Below, piece after piece: positions 44,291 to 56,371 of a DNA stretch of 64,000 nt. Origin of the DNA: Meandrina meandrites. Taxonomy: Eukaryota > Cnidaria > Anthozoa > Scleractinia > Meandrinidae. The notes beneath the pieces were generated by a model. The model had not been told where the DNA came from, made no database searches, and saw nothing but the letters and a program-made list of their open reading frames with translations. The position numbers and the translations under genes were made by a program. Numbering within the stretch: position 1 is the first letter of the stretch; each line of letters opens with the position of its first letter. The stretch is from assembly GCA_963693305.1 (NCBI GenBank), contig OY855910.1, forward strand, positions 23,254,362 through 23,318,361. Reading direction: 5' to 3'.

Positions 44291-44598
44291 TAGGTAAAGT
44301 CTGTATACACTGTACGAGCCTAGGGGCCCATCAGGCCGGAGCTTATCCCGGTCTCCGTAGCATGAAGCGACCAGGAGTATTGCTACACTGTACTCCCCCC
44401 CTGGACAGGATGCTAGTCCATCGCAGGGCTAACCCCAGCAGTAAATTCGCTGGTACCCATTTATACACCTGGGTGGCGAGAGGCACTATGAGAGTACAGT
44501 ATCTCGCCCAAGAACACAACGCAGTGCCCCGGCCAGGGCACAAACCCGAACCCTATCCGGAGTCCAGCGCACTAACCATTAGGCCACCGCGCGTCCCA
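44291..44598 (-). mobile_element. tRNA-derived SINE, full length
   Basis: About 308 bp. On the minus strand the head GGGACGCGCGGTGGCCTAAT (box A) is followed by a box B-like GGGTTTGTGCCC and the family body and tail. Head mutations suggest an old copy. Confidence 0.82.
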
Positions 44599-45846
44599 CA
44601 TTTTCGTAGCATGCAAGATTTTAACAACTGTCAACAAACACAACAAACAGAGGCATTTTGGTAATTTTGAATTTACATTTTTTTAATACAGAAAGGTCAC
44701 AATTAGTTGAGTACTCTTCAAAGAAATCACTGGATGGAAAACATATGTTAGCATAAGAATTGAACACATCATATTCTTAGAAAATTATGTGGCCATCTGA
44801 TATGGCTTAAAAATTAAAATTGTTGGCAATTTCAATTTTTGCATTGCTACATGCACATACATGTATTTCTCTGATTTCCAACACAGCAAAATTTGAATTG
44901 TTTCTCTTCCATGAGAGTTTCATGTGCATGTACATGTGGTAGATACATGTACACGATGTACATGCAATTTTGCATCACGGCCAGATGTCAAAGCCACACA
45001 ATTGCAACTGAGGTTACATGTTCGTTTACACTGTAAACCACACCGCATACATGTAGACATTTTTACATGGGACTGTTATGGAACAAGTCTGGAACAGATC
45101 CAACACTGCTATTTTGCAGGTCCAGTTTTGGATCTGCACTTGACCAGTTCCAGAACGATTCCAGGTACATGTACACTGTGAACAAAAGCCAATCCAGTCC
45201 AGTTCAGTTTGGAATGCGTTCAGTGTAGTCCCACGTAAACTTAGCCTCGAGAAATTACTGTTCTGTCACACAAAGATGATTTCAATCATATTTCAGAGGC
45301 ATTTTTTTCTATTGGAGGGTGATGGAAACAATCCCAGTAGTTTTTGCCATATTCAACATCAATAGTCCAATTAGCTGTTTGATTTCAAAATGGCAGCTCT
45401 GATCTGTTGGTGTACATGTATGGATTAATGAATGATTGAAGTTACATGTATTTATAATTGAACATTCAAATCTGTTCACACTGAAATATAATCTGAATAA
45501 GTGAAAGCATTTTTTTAACCACTTAAGCAGAAGGCCTTCAGCCATTTTGACTACATGTATACATACACTGCAAAGTAACATCAAAAGCCTGTATTTATAG
45601 TGGCTGAATTATTTTTGTGGTAAATATTTTCTTTGTGTTCTTTAAGTAGAATTCGTTAATTTGGGGTTTTACAATGTGAAATCTTAATGTTTGGCACATT
45701 TTGTGAGATCTTATAGCTTATGTATCCAAATGAGTGACCACACTTACAGCAAAGGATTAATTAAATTGACCTTTCTTTTTTTGTTTTTATATACATACAT
45801 ACATGTACATTATACTGTACACCTCATTCCCAAAGGGTGGTAGACA

Positions 45847-45972
45847 CATTATTCTTTTTGCCTATATGTTAATTGGCCCTCGTTGCCTCGTTTTAGGCCA
45901 AAGATTCATTTTAATTTTGAACAATGATCAAGGCAATGAGGGCCAATTAAGGTGAAGACAAAAGAATAATGT
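45847..45972. mobile_element. Foldback MITE
   Basis: ACATTATTCTTTTTGCC and GACAAAAGAATAATGT ends, with an inner TTAATTGGCCCTC/GAGGGCCAATTAA pairing, in 126 bp. Confidence 0.75.
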
Positions 45973-46085
45973 ATTTTCCGCCATTTTGGAATATTGTGTA
46001 TGGAATTGTATACTAACGGTTTCAAAATGTCAGATCTTGCTTGCTGAAGTACATTTTGTGACAGCATAATATTGCAACAGGAGGC

Positions 46086-46395
46086 GGGAGGCGCAGTAGC
46101 CTAATGGTTAGTGCGCTGGCAGACTCCGTATTGAACGGCCTGGGTTCGAGCCCTCCCCGGGGAACTGCATTGTGCTCTCGGGCAAGACACTTAACTCAGT
46201 CATAGTACCTCTCTCCACCCAGGTGTATAAATAAATGGGTACTGGCAAATTTACTGGTGAGGGTAACCCTGCGATGGACTAGCATCCCATCCAAGGGGGA
46301 GTAGAAATACTGTGGTTGCTTCATGCTACGGAAACTGGGATAAGCTCCAGCCTGATGGGCCACTTGGCTTGTATGCAGACTTTACCTTTTACCTA
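46086..46395 (+). mobile_element. tRNA-derived SINE, full length
   Basis: About 310 bp: head GGGAGGCGCAGTAGCCTAAT (box A), GGGTTCGAGCCC (box B), body CACCCAGGTGTATAAATAAA, tail GATAAGCTCCAGCCTGATGG. The best reference copy in the window. Confidence 0.87.
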
Positions 46396-47731
46396 GCATT
46401 GCAACATTCTACGATAACTACAGTATATGTATGTGAGAGTCTAAAAGTTCCTTTTTTATCTTTTCAGAAGGAAACCAACAGAACAAGCTGACCAAAAAGG
46501 GAAAGGCTGCAGACAAAGTTGACAAGTTGGGAGTAATAATTAAATAATGTAATGCCAATTTATAGATGCATGTGCTGTATGATGTGCAATGTTCACTTCC
46601 TGAAAATTTCTTTTGTCCCTGAAAAGAGAATAAATAATCTTTGCAAAAACTTTAAATTCATGAGCTTTATTTACTACATGTAATCAACTTTTGCAAATTC
46701 CGGAAAGCGAAGAGAGGCACATTTACATGTAATTTTATGGTTTAATTGCCACTGCTTTAGTTTAAGCATCCAGTGCCTTGTACTTCACAAAAAAGGAATT
46801 TTCACGTAAAAATAACCATCCATATCCAATACACCCACATTGACTCAATTTGTCAATTAATTAGCACTGACAACTTGACTTTGTGAGAGTCTACAATGTA
46901 GTTGCAAAAATAACCGCCTGAGGACTTGAATTTTCGTGATTTTTCTGGCCGTGATCAACAAAATTTTGCCTGTTGGAACTCTCGGGTACTGTACATGTAT
47001 GTACACTGTATCTGTACAGCCCTTCTGGTTAATGATTACCAAAGCCCAACCAGTGGATGCTATTTTTTGTTTGCCTGCTCTGCTGATACTCAAATTGTGG
47101 ATATGTCTGGTATTCATCTCCCAGCATGTTTGTCACACTTTAATCTTTCTTTATTTCTCAGAAACTATTTTGTTGCTGGCTATTTTTATACTGGTTTCAC
47201 ACTATCTGTTAATGCTTTTTTTATTATATTAACGTGATCTTTTATATTTTAACATTGTCTTAAGCACATTACATGTAAAACACTACATCGAACAGAGCAA
47301 AATATACATGTACATATAATTTAAACACAATTTCAAGACTGTTGGTTCCAAAAACAGAATTAAAATACATGTAGCATAAAAAAATAGTTTACAAATAGTG
47401 TGAGAATTTAAAATATATTCTTAATGCTGTTTCTAACCTGCTTCAGTCTGGAATTTTAAAGAAGGCTCAAAATATGTTTTAATACTGTTTTAAACAGCTT
47501 TAAAACACCATTTCAAAATATGTTTTAATACTGTTTTAAACAGCTTAAAACACCATTAAAAACAGTCAAAAACTATATTAAAAATATAATTTAAACACCT
47601 ATTTTTAGGTGTGAGGATTTAAAATATATTTTTAACCTGTTTGTATACTGTTTGTAATAACTATATTTTAAATTCCAATCTGTTTCTGTGGAATTTTAAA
47701 AAAAGTTTCAAAATATGTTTTAATGCTGTTT

Positions 47732-48271
47732 TAAGAGTGATAATCTGTAAGATTCAAACTTTGGTGGGTCACGGTACCTCACCGATTTCGCTGAAATTTG
47801 GCATGCAGTTTTGTTTTAGGGTCCTAACTACCAAATGGATATTAAAAAGTTTCCATTTCTTCTACTTTCGGCATTACCGAGAAGGCCGATTTGGAGTGAC
47901 CTTGGCGGCCCGCCAATATGGCGGAACGAAGGTGTTCTTGTTACTTCAACACTGAGGCTGCTATCACAGTTTCTCAATAATTCTTGTTATAGATATAAAG
48001 AACTATCTTTCTTCTGTGCATTTATCAAAATATATCCAGGAAATGTTAAGTTTGAAAAATTAACGGCCAACAAGTTCGAAGGTATATTTACGTCGCTTCG
48101 ACAAGTCGCAAATTTACTTCAAAATGAAAGGCAGATATCTCCACTGTTATCTCGATTACAAAGTAGCCACTTACTCTGAACAAAGCTTGTTCATTGATGA
48201 ACTGATTTCATTATCAAAAAAATGGGGGAAATATAACACTCTAGATTAAAAAATTATTGAACCAGTAGTAG
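47732..48271 (+). repeat. Left arm of a 4.8-kb inverted-repeat element
   Basis: About 540 bp inverted relative to 52015-52563. It includes an open frame (RPIWSDLGGPPIWRNEGV, then YPGNVKFEKLTANKFEGI) present in both arms but unrecognised. The CCNATATTGGCGGNCC-like stretch is common in animal repeat ends. Confidence 0.85.
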
Positions 48272-49435
48272 TCAGTAGTAGTTTCGCCAGTTTGGACCTG
48301 AGCTTGTCGAACAAATATTTGTCGAAACAATTTCTGTTCCTTATATAAAGCAATGTTTATGTAGTTCTTCTTATCTTGAACAAATACCTGGTTTTAAACT
48401 CGAACATATCGATTTCTATGCGTTTCGAAATTTTAATACCAGCATAAGAATTTGTTGTTGAGACGACGCTGTTGAAACATCCATTGCAATTGTCTCACTC
48501 GCGTGCACAAGGATTGTTGTCGCTCAATAATCACACTTTCTATTCCATACAAATTAGTCCATTCTGATTGCTGTGAAAAATCACTTGGCACTGTAAGCAT
48601 GTCATAGTACCGTTTCAAAGTGCCACGAAAATAATCATCAGGCATTTTGAATTTTCATGCTACGCCGAACGCTGTTCACTCAAATATGCAAATTACTGAC
48701 AGTGTCAACTATAACTGCTTTATCTAATTGCCAGAATTGTCTCAGACTAAATATTCATCTTACACTATCGGCGAACTGAAATGACCTACCTTTTTGCAGA
48801 AAAAAAAGATGTGTCTGCAGGCAGAATGCGCGCTCAAAACGGAAATTGTCGAAGAGACTAATAGGATCGAGTAAACCTGCCACAAGTGAAATGGACATCG
48901 TTTTCGCTTTCGCATGCGTTTGTTAATTAAGTTTATTTACAGTATTTCGGTTCCTGACAATTTGCTGATGCTAACATTTGCAGCAACCAATTTCTAAACT
49001 ACGTATGCAAAATAGTTTAAAGACATTTCTTCAAAGAACTAGCGGTTTACTAACGAGCGCTGGTGCAGACGTTGTAAGATGGCAAATCTACCTCTTTCCT
49101 GTACATTTACAAAGGCAGGGTATAAAGGGTCGTGGTAGCAGAAAGGAGGGGGGGGGGGGGGGGGGGTGGGGGAGGTGGTACTTCCTTATCATCTTCTGAC
49201 TTCCAACAGGAGATGGGCACCTGCTTCCACTCAGTATTTTGATTGTAGGAAAAGACTTTATCTGTGAGATGCATCAACGGGAGTTTGTCTTTTTCCCCGA
49301 ACTTATAATGATTTTGCGTGTTCAAAAAAAAAACCGTGGCTTAGTCATTGCACGAGCATTGCGATACCAGTTTGGTCACGGCATCAATGAAAGAAGCCTT
49401 TTCGCTTTCGTCCCTTTTGAGTAGGCACTTCCAGT
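48272..49435. other. Element interior without recognised gene
   Basis: No supported gene; a ~25-base G-run lies at 49146-49175. Confidence 0.55.
49146..49175 (+). repeat. Poly(G) tract
   Basis: A run of more than 20 G interrupted once by T; strong G-quadruplex potential. Confidence 0.9.
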
Positions 49436-50312
49436 TCAAACGAGTGACAAATTTCCGTTAAATTGCTGACTGTCACTGAATCTGGTTAGCTTTTGCTCAG
49501 TGATGAGGTTACAAAGATTGTAGCCATCGTACATGATCGGGTGATAGGGCTTTATTTTCTCCAGGACCATATTTCGCAAAGCTGTCAGCGCTTCTTCGTG
49601 TTCAGCTGCTTCATAGTCTCTGTCCGATATTAATTCTTCTGAATTTTTGGATCTTGCCCGGCGTGAAAAGAAACTTTTAATCTGCGTCGAAGACAAAACC
49701 TCCTCGAGTGAGAATAGCCGCTGGCCATCGGTATCTCGGGCAACTCTCATTTGTTTTGTCGCTGTTACACGATCCAGTTTTAGTCCAGTGGTTTCGCCAA
49801 TCATGAACTTTTCTTCCAGAACATTTCTCTGTTTCTCGCTGACAGGTTTTGCTTTCTTTGTTGAAGTCAGTGCCCACCCTTCTTTCTCTTTCTTGTGTAT
49901 ATCGGATAAGGGAACTTCCGTAAGAGCGGACCCATCAGTATTGTTGATCTTGAGACTGAGCTCACCTCCCCAGAGCTTCTTGCTGTACATTACTTTTGCC
50001 GTGTCTAGAAGAGACTCTCTTTCAAGTTGAAATTCACATTTTCCATAGGAGAAATGGTGTACCATTGAGCCGTAGCGTTTATACACACGAATGCAACTCT
50101 CGTTTGGACAGGTGAACAATTTTGTTGATTTGTTTCTTGTATCCCCCTCACTCATTTTGGAACACTCATCGTCGCCACTCTCGCTATCTTCGTTGGCAAT
50201 ATCGGATGCTTTAGGAGGCTGTCTCGTGGTCTTTCTGGGCTTAACAGGCCGAAAGTCGCCGTGTTAAAATAAGGCCTTGGTTGCGGTGCTGCTCAGAGCT
50301 TCAGAACCTAAA
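49436..50312 (-). CDS. C2HC/C2H2-type zinc-finger protein exon, function unknown
   Basis: A 239-codon open frame from ATG 50155, probably extending upstream to an acceptor (TTCCTTTAG) near 50312. A single TAA (50264-50266) lies in that extension. A zinc finger occurs early: TCPNESCIRVYKRYGSMVHH (C-x4-C...H-H...C). Then comes WALTSTKKAKPVSEKQRNVL and an RVARDTDGQRLFSLEEVLSS then QIKSFFSRRA motif. The second half recalls a cnidarian/fish family of unnamed proteins (GWAL...F.KQ...ARD.DG.RLF...FFSR) seen near transposons; no reaction is known to me. It lies inside the inverted-repeat element, so may be element-encoded. Confidence 0.6.
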
Positions 50313-50712
50313 GGAAATAGCGATAGTGAAAATGTATTTCCCTTATTCGATTAAACCATCAAATACGGAATATTCCGGTCGCTCTATTATCCGTTTTGCG
50401 TTTTTTCGCCTCCATGGCCGGAAAGTGATTCATTCTTTCTAATCTGGTATAACGGTCACGCGCACAGACATCAACGTCATTAATCAGTTTTTATTAATTT
50501 TGATCTGCTCGGAATCAGCCAAAATATTTCAATTTAACAAAAGCGACCAAAGGAAAAAATAACCACTTGATACTTTGAATGGATCAAAATTTTGCTGGTT
50601 AGAGTCTGGTTGTCAAATTTTGTTCAGGATGCTGACTCCAATTTGTTATTACCGCTAAAAGCGTACACCACAAAAAAAAATAAATAAATAAAATACGGAA
50701 ACGCTTCCCTGA

Positions 50713-51083
50713 TCATCCCTTGTGCCCCAGGAACTCCACCGTGTGATGTGAGGGCCTCTTCAAATTGTTTGGTTGTATTGACGTCATTGCCTTCGCTGAC
50801 AAAGGCGCGTACGTGGTTTTTATTGTTGCAGAAAACCGGTCACATGGGGAAACTCTGCATCTTGTAAGGAAATTGTTTAGCTCTTGTCTGCCCTGGTCCA
50901 AAGTAACTGAGATTCGCTCTTTATGGAAGCATCAATAACGTTGAAACCTTTTAGGTGAGGCTTTATGTCTCTGGTGCATTGTGAAAGCGATGTACACTCG
51001 CTTGATGCTGTACTCCGTCCGCAGCTGTCCGAAACAAACCTTGAAAACCCACACTTAACCATTGTCACTTCGTCTCTCACTCA
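50713..51083 (-). pseudogene. Upstream part of the zinc-finger gene, frameshifted
   Basis: Two overlapping minus-strand frames make one protein segment: VTMVKCGFSRFVSDSCGRST, then IKPHLKGFNVIDASIKSESQ and WTRADKS, then (after a 1-base frameshift near 50878) ELNNFLTRCRVSP and PSHHTVEFLGHKG. It is collinear and co-stranded with 49436-50312, so probably the 5' part of the same gene. No clear donor site was found at its 3' edge. Confidence 0.5.
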
Positions 51084-52014
51084 ATGAAAAGCCATCCAGA
51101 ACTGGAAATTGATTAATAAAGCAAAGAATAGATATGAATCAAGAAGTACGACTTCACTGTCTCAACGGAAATCGATTGCTCAGTTTCAGCTCAAGGTAAG
51201 TTTTTTGTTTCCTTTTGAAAGAAGGGAACTTTTTGAGATTTACAATATAGCTAAAGGCGACATTACGAAAAAGGTATCGAAAGAAGTAAGATAGAAACAC
51301 TCACCTTCGATCATAACACAGTTTAGAAATTTACTCCTCGCCACGCACAATCGACTCTCCGGCTGAAGTGAATAAACGTAATTAGCGAATGCGGGCGAAC
51401 AAGAAAGGTTGTTCATTTCAAATCAGTTTGTCAAACAACCTCTGTTTCTCTTCGACGCTCATCGTTCATAACGAAAATGTTACCAGGAGATTCACATCTT
51501 TTTCACGTCAACAGGTAACCGATTTTGGCATTCCATTAAGAGTGCGGAGAATTTAAGAGCCTAAATCAGTTAAAAAGGGACTTGAATAGTTTTCTGGGCT
51601 TAATTTGCATTTGTATTAGGACTGCGTGACAACAGAGGTCTGAATTGTCTCTGGTCAGTATTCTTGCGATAGTTTGTAGCTACATGCAAAGGATAAAAAG
51701 TCCATTTTCATAGCTTTAAATTAACCGTCTCTATTTGACGCACAGAGTGTCCTATTAATCAGGTAATTTGGGAAATAGATTTGATACAGCTTTTCAATTT
51801 GACGGCGGCCAAGAGTACTGGTGTTTACAATTCAAATACAAAATGACCTTTATTAAAATCTAGATAAAAATGGCTTAATAATGATGTAAAAAGCAGGCAA
51901 TTTGTATTATTTAAGCTATAAACACATGGAAAAGTTTAATTCAGGCGGCAGGATTAAGGCTTTACTTCTTATAAAAAGATTTGTTTGACGATCCAGTTCG
52001 CCGAAATGGCTTAA
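51084..52014. other. Element interior without recognised gene
   Basis: No supported gene or RNA. Confidence 0.5.
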
Positions 52015-52563
52015 CTACTACTGGTTCAATAATTTTTTAATCTAGAGTGTTATATTTCCCCCATTTTTTTAAGAATGAAATCAGTTCATCAATGAACAAG
52101 CTTTGTTCAGAGTGAGTGGCTACTGTGTAATCAAGATAACAGTGGAGATATCAGCCTTTCATTTTGAAGTAAATTTGCGACTTGTCGAAGCGACGTAAAT
52201 ATGCCTTCGAACTTGTTGGCCGTTAATTTTTCAAACTTAACATTTCCCGGATATATTTTGATAAATGCACAGAAGAAAGGTAGTTCTTTATATCTATAAC
52301 ATGAATTATTGAGAAACTGTGATAGCAGCCTCAGTGTTGAAGTAACAAGAACACCTTCGTTCCGCCATATTGGCAGGCCGCTAAGGTCACTCCAAATCGG
52401 CCTTCTCGGTAATGCCAAAAGAAGAAGAAATTAAAACTTTTTAATATCCATTTGGTAGTGAGGGCCCTAAAACAAAATTGCATGCCAAATTTCAGCGAAA
52501 TCGGTGAGGTACCATGGCCGCGATTTGTTAATATGGCTCGAAAAATACAGAGTATGACTCTTA
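52015..52563 (-). repeat. Right arm of the 4.8-kb inverted-repeat element
   Basis: The reverse complement of 47732-48271 with scattered differences and a short replaced stretch near 52515-52550. Confidence 0.85.
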
Positions 52564-52755
52564 AACAGCTTAAAAACACCATTTAAAAATACGTTTTAAT
52601 AATGTTTTAAATAGCTTAAAACACCATTCAAAACAGTCAAAAACTATATTAAAAATATAATTTAAACACCTATTTTTAATCTGTTTCACACAAATAGTTA
52701 AAAAATAGTTTTCAAAAATAGTTTAAAAATAGATTTAAAATAGTGTTGTGTTTGG

Positions 52756-53570
52756 TATAACGCAGCGTGAGGCAAATATATATGTATAGAAAGAAAATGT
52801 CACGAACAAGGCTAGTTTTGAAATGCCAGTTGGCACATTTACAATGAAATTTCCGATCACCTCGTCAGCTTTAAGCAGATGAAAGTGATCGCAAGAGCAA
52901 TCACGGGCGTGCACAATTTCGTAATGATTTTTGCCTTTATTGTTTCGGTGAACATTCGGTGTTATTTTTCTATGGTTTACATTTTTATGGACCAAATAGC
53001 AAATCTTTAATCATTCTGACTTTAACCGGCACAGGAAGATTATTGTGAGCAATTGTTATGTTACAAGTCTGTGTAAGTGGGGAATTAGCTCAAATGGTAG
53101 AGCGCCCGCTTCGCATGCGGGAAGTACCGGGATCGATACCCGGATTCTCCAGTTTTCTTATTTTTAATATTAAACAATTTGCATTTAACGTTAGACAAAA
53201 TGAAGCTACCCAGAAGATTAGCACTGTGCTTATATTTGCTTATTTGCCCTGTGCTTATATTTCCCTTTCATGTGGGCTTATTATCAGGGTGGGCTTTGGC
53301 GGTATATTTTTAAGCAACAACTCTCGTATTACATCAAGTGTAGTATGTTGTCTTTATGCCTGATATTTCTGCATATAATGCGATAGAGTAACGTTCCGCC
53401 GCAATCAAGTGCAGCAGCGTTTGCGTAGCTGACGATATAAACGAAAACTGAAACTTGAAAATAGTGAACTTCAAAGAAAAATGACAGCTAACGTCCTTAC
53501 TATCTAAAATATAGCCACTGTTTCGTTCTAACACGAAATTTATGAAAGTGAAATGAAATGAGTGAGATAT
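52756..53570 (+). repeat. 815-bp direct repeat, right copy
   Basis: See 38866-39680. This copy continues directly into E1 and palindrome copy 2. Confidence 0.95.
53079..53151 (+). tRNA. tRNA-Ala(CGC)
   Basis: Identical to 39189-39261. Confidence 0.93.
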
Positions 53571-53580
53571 AGGATGGGGT

Positions 53581-54844
53581 TAGACTGCGAGCTCTCTCTC
53601 TTTTGCTGAGAAATCGACGAACGGTAAGCGGCAAAGCCGCGATGAGAGAGCGGCGAAGCTGCGATCGGCAAACAGCGAAAAGAGAGACTGCAATGGTTTC
53701 ATATTAAACTTCTGATGCGATTTGACAGATACATCATTGGCACCTACGCCCACTTTGGAAAATGATACTGCGCTGTCAAATTTTCCCGCGAAATATTAGT
53801 CGATTTCACAGCAAAAGAGACCGCAGTCTACGAAAATGTCGAAGATGCGATGAGCGGTTCTACGCCAAAGAAACCTGTTTTAAACAGGGAGAACAAAAGC
53901 TCTTCATCTCTTTCTGATTTTTGCCGTCTGTGTAAATGCTCGTTTAAAACAATTTATGGGAATTTTCCGTCGAAAAACATCTCTGGCGAGCTTTCCGGGG
54001 AACGACATCCCAAGACATCCATATATCAGCACAGAAAATACTTTTTTATGTCTCGTGTCGAAAAGGAGAAGAAAGGCCTTCACTGAACTCTATCAGTTTT
54101 GAAAGACTTGGATTTTCAGTCCTGCGGATTGATACGCTTTCTTCTCGTGGGTTCAGAAAATGTGCCATCCATCAAAGTTAGAAACGCGGAGCCGTCGATT
54201 TGCTTTATTCGACAGGAACTTAATCGCCCGCATCACTTTATCGAACAGAAACAGCAAGAGGGAAAGTCCTGCAAGGACAAAGAAAATTATGACACAGAAG
54301 AAAGATTCGAGCGAATGTCAAAGTCCCCACGCTTTAAGATCAAACTCATCATATCTGACTGGCTCTTCGGCAATACTTCGAAACGGGACGACGTGAATCA
54401 CGGCTGGCATCACACTATCGATAGCATTTTTTGCAACACAATAGCTTTGGTAAATGAGGCTTTTACCAAATCCCGTCGGCAAAATTGCGAAAACATCTTT
54501 CTACTCAATAAGAGTGAGTACGGCTTGCTACTGTTCCTTTTTAAACTTCACTCCGCGCAAATTCTCTGTGCATACACGTTGTAAAAAGTCCACGACAGAA
54601 GCAGCCATATTTGTTTACCGAAATTTGGCCCGCGCTGTAGGTATCCAAATGAGGTCATTGACAGATTCCTGTCATCGTATCAAAAACCGACCAATCAAAT
54701 CACACCGTCACCAGTGTGCCGGGCATCAGAAGTTTAATATGAAACCATTGCAGTCTCTCTTTTCGCCCCCGCTGTTTGCCGATCGCGGCTTCGCCGCTTA
54801 CCGTTCGTCGATTTCTCAGCAAAAGAGAGACTGCTCGCAGTCTA
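53581..54844 (+). mobile_element. Element E1, complete copy in left arm of copy 2
   Basis: 1264 bp from TAGACTGCGAGC to GCTCGCAGTCTA, with direct 9-bp duplications GGATGGGGT at 53572-53580 and 54845-54853. Inverted ends of about 120-140 bp enclose the ZAD-like ORF remnant. It is separated from E2 by 13 bases (target duplication plus ATAT). Confidence 0.88.
53850..54590 (+). pseudogene. Decayed cysteine-rich ORF in E1 (copy 2 left)
   Basis: The same frames as 9442-8687: MSGSTPKKPVLNRENK then DFCRLCKCSFKTIYG, followed by frameshifted Lys/Ser-rich segments (54099-54584). A replaced stretch around 54480-54600 (TGCGAAAACATCTT) distinguishes this copy. Confidence 0.5.
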
Positions 54845-55000
54845 GGATGGGGTATATTCTTGGGTTTCACGTGACGTCACAAGCTTTGCTCAAGTCAGTG
54901 TCCGCCATGTTGGTGTCCCTCGGGTGTCAAATTTATGCTAATAATAGTCCATTTCTACAGTGACGCTTCTCTATTATCACTTTATTGTTTCGCCAACTAT

Positions 55001-55817
55001 ATGACTAACCAGGAAGAAAAAACCGACAAAAGTACCGGGCAATCATCTTAAGACATCCCAGTGATCTCTGAGTATGCTAAAGGGTTAGAGCGTCGAGTAA
55101 AAAAAAAAATATTCGCAAAAGATCTCGGTCATCGGAGTTGACCCCGCAACCATACCAGCCGAGCAAGTATGTCGTGAGAGCTCGTGTTCGGCATTCCAGC
55201 GTATGAATGATCCTTTAGTGAACATTTGGGTCATTTCCGAAAACGATGGGACTATTTTGTCAGCCCATTGCTTCGAATGCAAAGCTGCACTGGCTGAGTT
55301 ATATTCACATATCGTGTTATTTTATTCAGAGGCAACTACACGAATTTATGGCAAGCAGGTAAAATGCTCATGGATTTTGCCGACATAATTATGTCAATGA
55401 AGTTCCGTATGCGAGGGCTAAGGAGATCGATTTTTCATCGGCTAAGAAGCTCAAAGAATTCGAAAAGCTCGACCAGAAAATCGAGGATCTACAACAGCCG
55501 CAAGCCCGGAGCCATAGAGGTTCTAGTTCTGGGACTACATCGACCGGCGCATCAGCGCCTCAGCGAATGCAGCGTGCATCGCCGCCTTCGAAAGAGGAAA
55601 CGGATCAGCTTTATGCCAAACTCAACAAGTGCAAAATCTAAGTAGTACGTTTAAGTTTAATCGATCCTTTCGCTGACCAATTTATCGACCAAAGCCGCTC
55701 TGTTCCGGTAGTTTCAGAGCTATTCCATACGGATAATTTGAACCTTGGCTATTCGGAAGTGTTGGCGAAATGCATTCAAGTGCAGCTAAACAATTCGGCA
55801 GAGCAAATCAATTCGTA
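55001..55817 (+). pseudogene. SWIM/YqaJ-type gene remnant (copy 2 left)
   Basis: Shares the early TAA and the 4-bp frameshift insertion (CATAATTATGTC near 55386) with 209-1025, plus an extended A-run near 55101 that breaks the frame further. Confidence 0.68.
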
Positions 55818-56371
55818 AACATCGTCCAATTCTAGAGCTAAACTCGCTAGTCCTTCTGAATGCAGCTTGACTTCAGAAGCTGTAGAAGTTTTCTCGCTGA
55901 AATCTACTTTTGCGATTGAAACTCCGCTTTCGTGCACACGTTTTTTCTTGGCTCGCTCTTCTTCGCTCTCAAAGCTCTTTCGGCTAAATTTTCGTGATCT
56001 TTTTCTACGTATTTCTTCTTCTCAAGGGCGACAGTTGGAACCCAACCGACATGCTGGCTCTCCGAAGACGAAGTGTTTGCTACAAACTCGTTCACTAACC
56101 AGCACTCTCTTGTTGGAACCCAATTGCAACCCAACAGTTGGAACCCAACCGACATGCTGGCTCTCCGAAGACGAAGTGTTTGCTACAAACTCGTTCACTC
56201 TCCAGCACTCTCTTGTTTCTAGCGTCGCCGCGACTAACCGCAGAAGTCCACTCGTTTCTCCTTCTCCTGTTCTTCTCGTTGATTTGTAATAACCTTAGGT
56301 ATACGAAAAAATCCTAAGCCGTTAGGCTTTCCACTTTTGCTCGAACAGCCGACAACAACACATAAAACCAT
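55815..56371 (-). pseudogene. THAP fragment (copy 2 left)
   Basis: From ATG 56371 it reads MVLCVVVGCSSKS; frames and tandem duplication are as in 1020-1578. No catalytic domain. Confidence 0.68.

Larger units (their letters stand above)
43985..47360. repeat. Region enriched in TACATGTA
   Basis: The palindrome TACATGTA or overlapping ACATGTAC occurs many times (for example near 43988, 44868, 44932, 44946, 45050, 45166, 45414, 45550, 45803, 46990, 47308, 47366), but hardly at all elsewhere in the window. No protein gene is supported. Confidence 0.7.
39681..52755. mobile_element. 13.1-kb block of nested repeats between 815-bp direct repeats
   Basis: Begins near TACCAAACCAAC (39686) and ends GTTGTGTTTGGTA (52756), a possible pair of inverted ends. 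GTTTTAAA/TTTAAAAT-rich degenerate repeats lie at 39690-39830, 42709-43190, 47390-47731 and 52560-52750. Whether it is one large transposon or a duplication filled with elements is undecided. Confidence 0.5.

Noticed and set aside
46469..46547. Possible terminal exon (EGNQQNKLTKKGKAADKVDK) after TTTTCAG, with AATAAA downstream
   Set aside because: No upstream exon with matching phase found; a single acceptor-like site is too little.
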